From Cafeteria roenbergensis (Eukaryota; Sar; Bigyra; Bicosoecida; Cafeteriaceae): a stretch of DNA of 64,000 nucleotides. The notes beneath the pieces were generated by a model. The model made no database searches. It was not told the DNA's origin and worked only from the letters and a program-made list of their open reading frames with translations. The stretch lies in assembly GCA_008330645.1 (NCBI GenBank), contig VLTN01000006.1, positions 434,001 through 498,000 on the forward strand, read 5' to 3'. The translations under genes were made by a program, and so were the position numbers. This document shows, piece after piece, positions 10,601 to 17,439 of this stretch; the first letter of the stretch is position 1, and each line of letters opens with the position of its first letter.

Positions 10601-12514
10601 GTTTCGTGGGCTGCAGAGCAGTCGCCAGGCCGCGCGGGGGCAGGGGCGGGCGGCTGGACCGACAGAAGCAGCAGCGACCGCGGAGGCGGAGGCGGAGGCG
10701 GAGGCGGAGGCGGAGGAGCAGGCTCCGGGAGGCGCGGCGCAGGGCGCATGCTCGTGCCCAACCCCAACGGCCGCGGGGCAGTTGATGCGACGGCTGATGG
10801 ACCGGAGACAGGCGGTCAGCTGCTCATTCCCGCAGGGCCTGACCCCACGGGGGTAGGCGTGCGGCTGTCGACGCAGCTGGACGAAGCCGCTGCCACCAGC
10901 GTGTTCGCAAACGTGGTGCGAGCAGGCGCCTCGGCCCTGGACGTGGACGACTTCAGCACCGCGTGCACGCAGCTGGCGGCGGCGGTGTGGCCGGGGGCGT
11001 CCCGAGAGGCCGCCCTTGACAGGCTGGTGGTGTTCTGCCGCCGCCTGCCCCAGGTCGCGGCCTGCGCCCCCACGCTGGACGCTGAGCGCAAGACAGGGCA
11101 GGCGGGGCGGCGAGGCGGGCGTGTGCCCCGCAAGGCTGGGGCTGGCCGCGCAGCTGCAGCAGGCGCCGCCCGAGCCGATGCCGAGCCCTCCGCCGGAGCT
11201 GTGTCCAGCAGTGCTGGCATTGGCAGAGCCGATTGTGGCAGAGCTTCGGCGGCCAGTGGGGCGTCTTCGATGGGAAGGGCGGCTCCGCAGGCGGCCGGAA
11301 GCGGGCGGGCAGCCGCCCTGCGGCTCGGCTCCGCTGCTCTGTACAGCTCCGCGAGCTCAGCAGCGCACGCTCTGAGTCTGTCCCGGGGGGAGACCGAAGG
11401 GTGGCTGTCGGCGCGGGAGGGCGCGCTCGGGCCGTGGCAGGCCGCGGGGGCGGCGAGGCGCGCTGGCACCGGTGGCGCCGCTGCAACGAGGGGCGTCGTC
11501 CACACAGCGAGGGGCGCGCCTCGTGAGGGCGCGGGGCAAGCCGGGTCCACGTTGTCTCCGGGCGATGTGGGCGGGAGCCTGTCGGCCCGCGGCCCGCTGG
11601 CGGCGTCGGCGACAGGCGCTCGCGCGTGGGCCGCACGAATCGGTGCCCGCGCTGCGACCCGCGGGCGACGGTTCGTGCGGCATGGCGGCGAGCCGTCGGG
11701 GGCCGCTGCGCCTGGCCCCGAGGTCCCCGTCGCGCCCGCGCCTCGCCCGGCAAGGCCGGTGGCGCCGACGCCCGGACATGCTGCGCCCGAGCTGGCCGGG
11801 CGACGTGGGGGCGAGGGCGTGCGAGCGGCCATGCTGGCCGCTCGGTCGCGGGCGGGGCGCATCCCATCGCCGGACCCGCGAGCCTATTCGGCTGCAGGCA
11901 GCGAGGGCGGCGTTGAGGACGCCGTTGGCGATGGCTCTGACTCAGAGGGCGGAGCGGCCGCGGCAGCGGCAGTGTCTTGGCGAGGCTCTGGCCCCAGCGG
12001 CGGCGGCGGTGGCGGCGGCGGCGGCGGCCGGTTCGGCGACGGCGCTGCGGCTGAGGGCAAGGAGGAGCGTCGCGATGCGGCGGCCGGCGCTCTACGCGGC
12101 GGGGGCGACTGGAGGGCGCGGACGAAGCACGAGGAGGCGACCGCCGCTGCCGAGGACGACGCTGAGAGCAGAGCTGCGTTCGCTGTCTTCAAGCGCTTCT
12201 GCAGCTCGTGGGGGGGCGAGCACGCTGCTTCGCTCGACGCTGCGGGGTTCGTGGAGCTCTGCCGGCGCCTCCGGCTGCTGGTGCCTGACGGGTCGAGCCG
12301 GGCGCGGCCTGGGGGCGCAGGAGGCGGGGCGCTCACCGCAGTGGCCGCTGAGCAGGTCTGGGAGCGGTGTCGCGGGCCGGGGGCGGTGCTGATGAGGTGG
12401 CCCCAGTTCCGCCGTGCGATGAAAGAGGTGGGGGCGCGGGCGTTCCCCGGTAGCGTGGGCGAGGCGGCGTGGTTGCGGGTGCGACGCGTATTGCGACTGT
12501 GCCAGTCAGTGTGA
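7631..12514 (+). CDS. Very long disordered protein with p25-alpha (TPPP)-like segments
   Basis: One exon of 1627 aa from the ATG at 7631. Most of it is Ala/Gly/Ser/Arg low complexity, including a (GATGCG)n run encoding Asp-Ala near res 845 and Gly-rich runs near 1020 and 1460. The C-terminal segment (about res 1513-1616) resembles the p25-alpha domain: an AFAVFKRFC helix, then FVELCRRLRLL, LTAVAAEQVW, WPQFRRAMKEV and ARAFPG, matching the family order 'F-kF ... F-kLckd ... vD--F-kvk ... i-yeeF--aL-ela-k-fpg'. Pieces of a second copy seem scattered: LEPVFCVFADM near res 45, MSSAGWRGFCKVL near 558, and LDVDDFSTACTQLAAAVWPG near 1101. p25-alpha proteins bind microtubules and occur in ciliated organisms, so a cytoskeletal role fits the NEK and MORN genes here. 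The domain call is by eye. Confidence 0.55.
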   Translation: MPLGAIAKARKQDLQRRRHRARTHEQVFGFERIVAQAEASLEPVFCVFADMMLSLPEEDAASDGDRLDVERQLEADVLRQGDYGDDHPNAELLTEQDGLPGAGRGRRASVRGDTAQGVRLSAEARTESAAVPPLDARGGRAKQRRNSLLAALQPTTSAAGAPVASSAGRAAGPVPASADAAAGASIDGTSRRLRSARLRRGQSQGGNALRSLLAPRAPRAASPIPVGEWAAPASGEAAPSGPAARMPAESSDSPSHDSDEDDEDDGTQVSLVDDPFAANADWKPEPRGRETAAAGAPAVAPRPSEVPSCGTVAAAPSAAAASSPAEDAIAAAKASEAAAAPAPAASEAGAPSAPLALFVAGEQHFASLDAGSGGGARASGPGAASSAAKGAASSAAFAATGARSAAVAASAAPSKPRPPQRRAAGALPGRAAPAPTSPRSMASGAGTAISSVLPLQLDPSSDELVRAGLRLRGDGRGGVEAVQRRRPREAQVFMRPGAKASALPVMLASRTDGRSDAPGQDQSGAGGGGAGGGSGGEAAAPASGALARVRRGPAAFRMSSAGWRGFCKVLREQLPSRPVGASLHQATSRFRGSKWRKPSRPPTVPLPDQGGVARLSSSQVPAPWAGNSAPLVTLRIRRVVAASATPRMFNSPTGGGPGVDTELCGTAEDGLGSTSVATDSVMPLGGSMTAGEVEAARAPAAPVVLARTGSHQATAQVWTSGAVTPPSSGEGELAMSGGIDLGLGNDSPRSRRNVPRLDLSGLPADSGPSGSSRGAGRQADAAPSEAPAGRRALGSVQPGRQPTADRDVSLAGGSHGRDRAVMPTPQMRTWQPAGSSPATADAGPDADADADADADAVAVAEAELRPASVKFSAAGVSAGLDEEHAAERLASAQLAGEGSATLHVAHGAPAAQSGGGGAADAGAAGAAVRPAGADGGADGQSLGGGAGGWLGAAAALEPSCLLRSARLPASEPQGAPQGGQGGGSARAGTAVSWAAEQSPGRAGAGAGGWTDRSSSDRGGGGGGGGGGGGAGSGRRGAGRMLVPNPNGRGAVDATADGPETGGQLLIPAGPDPTGVGVRLSTQLDEAAATSVFANVVRAGASALDVDDFSTACTQLAAAVWPGASREAALDRLVVFCRRLPQVAACAPTLDAERKTGQAGRRGGRVPRKAGAGRAAAAGAARADAEPSAGAVSSSAGIGRADCGRASAASGASSMGRAAPQAAGSGRAAALRLGSAALYSSASSAAHALSLSRGETEGWLSAREGALGPWQAAGAARRAGTGGAAATRGVVHTARGAPREGAGQAGSTLSPGDVGGSLSARGPLAASATGARAWAARIGARAATRGRRFVRHGGEPSGAAAPGPEVPVAPAPRPARPVAPTPGHAAPELAGRRGGEGVRAAMLAARSRAGRIPSPDPRAYSAAGSEGGVEDAVGDGSDSEGGAAAAAAVSWRGSGPSGGGGGGGGGGRFGDGAAAEGKEERRDAAAGALRGGGDWRARTKHEEATAAAEDDAESRAAFAVFKRFCSSWGGEHAASLDAAGFVELCRRLRLLVPDGSSRARPGGAGGGALTAVAAEQVWERCRGPGAVLMRWPQFRRAMKEVGARAFPGSVGEAAWLRVRRVLRLCQSV

Positions 12515-12901
12515 CGCGAGCAGACGAATGCGCTGGTTTCTGTGCGTGCCGCGCGCACGGGGGGCGCAAGGGGGGCGCAACTTTGCTGCACAGAGTCGCG
12601 CGTGACAGTTTCAGCGACTCTTGCGCGCGCGGGGAACAGCGGAGCAGAAGCGGGGGTGCAAGCGCCCCGCCAAAGGGATTGGGCAATGGCCCTTCAGCCA
12701 CACGCAGGCGCACACGTCTGCTGCACAAGAGCCATGCCAAGCGCAGCCAGTGACCGGGGAGGGGGGAGGGGCGGAGTTCAGCACAAGGGCGAGGACGAGT
12801 GCGGAGATGCGCCCGGCGCTCGAGCGACGGGCCGGATCAAGGGCGGATGGCATCTTGCAATATACATACCCTGACCTGGGGGTGCTTGAAGCGCAACGCG
12901 G
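12515..12901. other. Convergent spacer
   Basis: About 390 bp between the stops of two converging genes. Only 3' UTRs are expected; nothing else was recognised. Confidence 0.5.
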
Positions 12902-14077
12902 TCAGCGCTTGGCCGCAGCGCTGCGTGCCCGCGCGCGTTTCGTCCTGGAGCTCACAGGCGCAGCAGAAGCCGCCTCGTCTGCCTTGGGTGCCGGGCTTGG
13001 CGCCCGAGCGCGCTTTGGCGCCCTTGCAGGGCTCGGGCCTCGGGCCGGTGACGCCTTGCCTCGGAGCCTCTGGGCCTTCGCAGCCGGTGCGGCTTGCGCC
13101 GCCGACGAAGCCGGCTTGGCCGCCGGCTTGGCCTTGGCCGCCGGCTTGGCCTTGGCCGCCGGCTTGGCCTTGGCCGCCGGCTTGGCCTTGGCCGCCGGCT
13201 TGGCCTTGGCCGCCGGCTTGGCCTTGGCCGCCGGCTTGGCCATCGCCTTGGCCGTCGGCCCAGCAGCTGCTTCGTGCATCGTCTGCGCAACGAAGCGAGC
13301 TGCTGCAGCGAGCGACGCGGCGTGCACGTCATCCTGGGTCAGGTCGTTGCGCTTAAGGAAGGACTTTTGGGCCTCGCAGCTGTGATTGCCCGTCTCAACG
13401 GTGTGAAGCACGCACGAGGCCGCGCACGGCATGCTTTCTATGGCGGCTCGCAGCTCGGGCAGCGGGCCCATCGGGTCGCGATCCCCAGTGCAGAAGAACG
13501 CCGGAACCGGAAGGGCTTCCAGGGGGGCCGTGCGGAATGACCCTCCGCCCTTGAGGGGGTACCCGAAAGCCAGCACGCCACGGATGGGCACGCCGCTGAG
13601 GAGGGGGGATCCTGAGGCATCCACCTCAACGTCAGCCGCGTGGTGCTCGGCCCCGAGAGAGATGCAGCCCACACGCGACCCCATACTCTTTCCCGCAAAG
13701 AAGAGCGCGTCAACCGGCCCGGCCAAGCGAAGCGTCTCGCGCGCAGCCTCCCAGTAGTGGGGCGCAAGCTTCTCGGCCTTGCGCACCCCCGGAAAGTCGA
13801 AAGAGTGACACAGGGCGCACCCCTCCAGAGTCTGCAGGCGCTCCTTCCACGCCACCATCCACGGGTGCGACGACGGCGCCCCGGCGCCGTGGGCGAGCAC
13901 CACGGCGAAGCGGAAAGGAGCGCCAGTTGAAGCTGCCATGGCGGAGCTGGTGCCGGCAGACCTCGCCGGAACAGACGACCCGGACAGCAGGCCCGTCTCA
14001 GCGCCCGGGTGGGGCCCTGCTGCGGCAGGGGTGCTGCTCCCGAGCAGCGCGATCGGCCAGCCCCGGGGAAAGCCCAT
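12902..14077 (-). CDS. TEX30/KANSL3-type alpha/beta-hydrolase with Lys/Ala/Pro repeat tail
   Basis: 391 aa from the ATG at 14077; an in-frame ATG at 13939, just before the first core strand, would give 345 aa. The core has the TEX30/KANSL3 order: oxyanion strand VVLAHGAGAPSSHPWM, then the nucleophile elbow GKSMGSR (Ser), FGYPLK, the acid strand FFCTGDRDPM (Asp) and GNHS (His), so the Ser-Asp-His triad looks intact. The substrate is unknown for this family. The tail is unusual: six to seven PAAKAK hexapeptides encoded by an 18-bp tandem repeat, then an Ala/Lys/Arg/Pro stretch with RAPKRARAPSP and TKRARARSAAAKR, which looks like nuclear or DNA-binding basic sequence. The hexapeptides resemble the composition of the H1-like proteins encoded in the 36-45 kb array. 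Head to head with the next gene. Confidence 0.82.
   Translation of the reverse strand: MGFPRGWPIALLGSSTPAAAGPHPGAETGLLSGSSVPARSAGTSSAMAASTGAPFRFAVVLAHGAGAPSSHPWMVAWKERLQTLEGCALCHSFDFPGVRKAEKLAPHYWEAARETLRLAGPVDALFFAGKSMGSRVGCISLGAEHHAADVEVDASGSPLLSGVPIRGVLAFGYPLKGGGSFRTAPLEALPVPAFFCTGDRDPMGPLPELRAAIESMPCAASCVLHTVETGNHSCEAQKSFLKRNDLTQDDVHAASLAAAARFVAQTMHEAAAGPTAKAMAKPAAKAKPAAKAKPAAKAKPAAKAKPAAKAKPAAKAKPAAKPASSAAQAAPAAKAQRLRGKASPARGPSPARAPKRARAPSPAPKADEAASAAPVSSRTKRARARSAAAKR
13116..13241. repeat. 18-bp coding minisatellite (PAAKAK)
   Basis: Nearly perfect tandem copies of the 18-mer GCCGCCGGCTTGGCCTTG (plus strand), about seven units, in frame inside the hydrolase gene. The copies are almost identical at DNA level, indicating recent expansion or active homogenisation. 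Confidence 0.93.
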
Positions 14078-14419
14078 CGCGGGGCCGCTTGCTGCGGCAG
14101 AGCGGTGGATCGATTTCGTGTTTTCGCCAGTCGTCAAATCCCAATGACCGCCCAGCCCGCCATGCAAGGACTGGCAACCCAAGGAGCGAGCTCACAGTTC
14201 ACGCCCATGCCTACGAGCGACCCGCTCGCCCCGCGTCTCCCGCCTTGCCCCCGTTGTCGCAGGTCAGTTCGCAAACCCGCGCGGCACACAGGCTCGGCCG
14301 GCAGAGCTGGGCGCCGGTTTGCTCCCAAGCCGGGAAGGCGCGGCTGCTGACGGCGGCGCCCGCTGCCGGCCCCCACCCCCGCTGCTCGGGTGCGAGGACC
14401 CCCCCCACCCCCCGGAAGA
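14078..14419. promoter_or_regulatory. Head-to-head spacer, likely shared promoter
   Basis: 342 bp between the hydrolase start (minus) and the start of the small complex-I-like gene (plus). If the downstream ATG of the hydrolase is used the spacer is 480 bp. No core element identified. Confidence 0.4.
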
Positions 14420-15080
14420 ATGGCTGCCGCTTCTGCCGCCATGGCTGTCGCCAGGGCCGCCCGCGCGCCCGCCAGCGCGCGCGGCGTGACCGCCGCCACT
14501 GCTCGCGCCGCCGCGCCGCGCCGGGGCATGGCCGTGTACCGCGACTTCCCCGAGATGGGCATCAAGAAGCAGCCCTTCATCGAGGTGGGTCCAGTCGCCT
14601 TGCTCTCCCCGGCTGCGCGGGCTGCTGGGCCCCGACCGCGCATGCTGCTCCGCGGGCTGCGTCGGGCGCCTGAGCCAATGCGGAGGCTCAGCCTGCGTCC
14701 CCGCCTGTCCGCCGCCACCGCACGGCGCCCTGCCCCCACCTCCACTGCTCCGCCCCGCCTTGACTGCTGGGAGCCCCGCAGAAGAACGAGATCCGCAGGG
14801 AGACGACGTTCTACAAGTGGAAGCCCGGCACGGACAACTACTTCAGCGTGCTGATGCTCGTCGGCGTGATTCCCGCCCTCCTCTACGTCGGGAACCGCAG
14901 CGACCTCGTGAGCCCCCATTCCGCTGCTCGAGTGTTTCTATGTCGCTGGCGCGCCGTGGCTTGGGGCGCCCTCGCCCCACATGGCCCAGCTGCCGTGCCG
15001 CGCTTGACTCGCTGCCCTCGCAGGTCACCAAGGCCACCAAGAAGCGCGGCAGCAAGACCGCCCAGCAAGACTACCTCTGA
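14420..15080 (+). CDS. Small single-span mitochondrial protein, NDUFB4/B15-like
   Basis: Three exons inferred: 14420-14584, 14782-14907 and 15024-15080, giving 115 aa. The first about 35 residues are Ala/Arg-rich without acids, as in a mitochondrial presequence, and end near RRGMAVYRDFPEMG. Exon 2 carries ETTFYKWKPGTDNYF followed by one hydrophobic helix (SVLMLVGVIPALLYVGN), and the protein closes with a short basic hydrophilic tail ending QQDYL. Length, the charged segment before a single span, and the short tail match the accessory complex I subunit NDUFB4 (B15), especially plant and algal forms, but similarity is weak and other single-span respiratory subunits are possible. Both introns have GTGGGT or GTGAGC donors and GCAG acceptors. 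Confidence 0.6.
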
Positions 15081-15363
15081 GCAAAGAGTGCGGACGCCGG
15101 GGTCCTTTTGAGGCGCATCGTGTTGCTTGGCTTTGTCGTGGCGAGCTGCTGGCGTTGGGGCTCGAGCGTGCCCCCGCTGAGTGCCCTGCTCGGCCGAAGC
15201 TGATACATTCATTTTTGAGGCTCGACAGCCAATGGGCGACACTCGAAGCACACCGAGCTGGCGCGGAAGCCTCGCCTGCAAGGGTGCGCGCACGCACGCC
15301 GCGGCGACGCCGGGCAGCCCACGCCGGAGCCGAGAGGCGTGCCGCAGCCTTCGCCGCCGTCGC

Positions 15364-16680
15364 TCACGAGCCGCCCCCCCCGCTGGCCTCCCGGTCCGCC
15401 AGCTCCGGCGCCAGGTAGTACCGCACCCCGTGCAGGGAGTCATCGCGCCACACCACGCCATGGTCCTCGGCCTTCTCAATGAGCGACTGGGCCACGGGCA
15501 GCGAGACCCGCCACAGCGCCGCGAGCTCGGCCGTGCCGACGAATGCGGCCGCCCACCGGTCCTTGGGCGCCGAGTCTGCCGCGCCCAGCCTCGAGGCCAG
15601 CAGAGCGCGCAGCCGCGTGACTGCCCGCGCGGCGTCGTGCTCGCGCCCCTGCAGCACAAGCACTCCTGACTGCAGCCTCTGGAGCGACATGCCGACGTCC
15701 ATATCCCCCATCAGCAGCGACGCCTGCATGACGTCATCCGGGGACACCAGGTCCGTCCCCCGCGCGCGATTGTAGCGGCAGTATGCCTCCGAGAGCAGCA
15801 GCACGCCGCCGGCCCGCGCCAGGTACGGCCGCATCACGACCGCCAGCTGCGCCGCCAGCTCCTTGTGGTAGCGCTGCCCAGCCGACTGCTTCGTGACCGG
15901 GTTCGCAATGCCGAGGTCGGCCATGACAGAGTCCAGCCGGGAGGGAGCGCCCCCCCCTGCCGCTGCTCCTGCTCCCACGCCAGCGCCAGCGCCGGCAGCA
16001 GCGGAGGCAGCCGCCTCTGCCGCGCCGCCGGCCTCTGCCTCCCGCGCTTGCTTCGCCTTGAACCGGCGAACGAGCGCCACCATCGCGCGCGCGTGCTTCT
16101 CAAGGGAGTTGATGTCGGAAAAGGCTTCGTCAACCATGGCGCGCTCCGTCGCCAGCCTGTTGGCATGCGCCTGCCGCAGGCCCCCGATGCCGAGCAGCAT
16201 CTCCTTCGCGCGCTTTGGCGCTGGTTCTGCGGTCTCCTTCACCCAGGAGCGCTCTGAGAGGGACGACCGAAGCTTGGCAAGGAAGGCCTTGGCAAAGGCG
16301 GCCCCTGCCTGGAAACTCAGCATGATTTCCGCCCGCCGCCTAGGAGCAGCAGCCGCTGCCGCGGCGCCGTCCTCGCCCGCTGGCGGGTCCTCGACGAGCG
16401 AAAGCACCACCTTTGCAGACTTGAACCACGATGCCTCGATGAAGCGCACGTCCTTCACGAGCTCGAGCGGCCAAGCCGTCGACAGCGCAGGTCTGGAACT
16501 GTGCAAGAACAAGACCCTGTGGGTCGTGACCACGGCTTCACCCCCGCGACGGTCCATGACTTTGTCCCCGTTGACGTAGAGGTCGACGCGGGGCTGCGAG
16601 TCGCGCAGCAACTCTCCTTCCGAAGCCAGGAAGGCCAGCGCGCCCGAGGCGTCGAAGCTCGGCGAGCTCCCCAGCTCCAT
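15364..16680 (-). CDS. VPS36: VPS36, ESCRT-II subunit
   Basis: 438 aa, one exon; start at the ATG at 16680 because the GLUE domain begins directly after it. The N-terminal about 150 residues form a GLUE (split PH) domain, with LYVNGDKVMDRRGGEAVVTT, the core strand HRVLFLH and a closing long helix ending AFLAKLRSSL. A linker containing GIGGLRQAH and a poly-Ala/Gly stretch leads into the EAP30-type tandem winged helices (LDSVMADLGIANPVTK, then YCRYNRARGTDLVSPDDV and QSGVLVL), ending in GVRYYLAPELAD. This is the usual Vps36 order; no NZF zinc-finger insert as in yeast is present. Function: links ubiquitinated cargo and phosphoinositides to ESCRT-III assembly on endosomes. Confidence 0.88.
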   Translation of the reverse strand: MELGSSPSFDASGALAFLASEGELLRDSQPRVDLYVNGDKVMDRRGGEAVVTTHRVLFLHSSRPALSTAWPLELVKDVRFIEASWFKSAKVVLSLVEDPPAGEDGAAAAAAAPRRRAEIMLSFQAGAAFAKAFLAKLRSSLSERSWVKETAEPAPKRAKEMLLGIGGLRQAHANRLATERAMVDEAFSDINSLEKHARAMVALVRRFKAKQAREAEAGGAAEAAASAAAGAGAGVGAGAAAGGGAPSRLDSVMADLGIANPVTKQSAGQRYHKELAAQLAVVMRPYLARAGGVLLLSEAYCRYNRARGTDLVSPDDVMQASLLMGDMDVGMSLQRLQSGVLVLQGREHDAARAVTRLRALLASRLGAADSAPKDRWAAAFVGTAELAALWRVSLPVAQSLIEKAEDHGVVWRDDSLHGVRYYLAPELADREASGGGGS

Positions 16681-17439
16681 CGCAACTCGCCGCGGACTGC
16701 CGCGACCCGGAAGGCTCACAGGGTCCCTGGGACGGACCGGCCAAGCACACCGGCGCGGTGCTGGCTGGATAGGGGCTGCGCGAGGGTGTGGCCGGGCCAG
16801 GAACCGCGAGTTGTATCCGGGATTGCGGCCCTCGCAGAGCAATGGCCATAGTTGCAACAAGTTGGCCGGAGCTCTGAGTTTGCGCGCAGTGGGCCTGCTG
16901 GCCCAGGCAGCTTGGTGGACCGGGAAGCAGGCGCAGGAACGAAAGTTGAGTGCCATCGGGACACATACCCGGCGGCTCCTCGCGCTCACAGGGCGCTGTG
17001 GTGGGCTCCGTTGTGCCGGTTCTGGCAGCGGTGTTTGCACCAGGCAAGGCGGCTCTCGTCCGAACGCGCCCAAGCGGGACGGCAGTCCCACCCGCTTCGG
17101 GCGCCCCGGTACAGCGAGCCCCTCGCGTCTCCCTGCTGGGCCAGGCTGCTCGTTCTGCACCGCGGGCCGCGGAGCAAGCGTCGAATCGCCGCTCTCCGCT
17201 TGGCAACCGCAACTGCACCGCTGGAGCCGCGAGCCCCGCGACGACGCCGGCCCCGCTCGCGCGGGGAACTGGCGCGTCTCCGCGCCGGTGGAGTGGCTGG
17301 CCCGAGCACGCCGCACACTCCCGGAGGCCCGGCCCGTCAGTCGGGTGCGCGCGCTGCGTTGGCGGATGACAAGCTCTGCCGGCGCTACTCCCCCTGCTCG
17401 GCGCGCACAGCGGCACCAGCGAACTGGGCGCGGGAGCCC
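16681..17439. promoter_or_regulatory. Divergent spacer between VPS36 and the C2-WW gene
   Basis: About 760 bp of GC-rich sequence between two divergent starts. The VPS36 frame stays open far upstream, but without an ATG or any family similarity. Promoters for both genes are expected here; none could be pinpointed. Confidence 0.4.
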
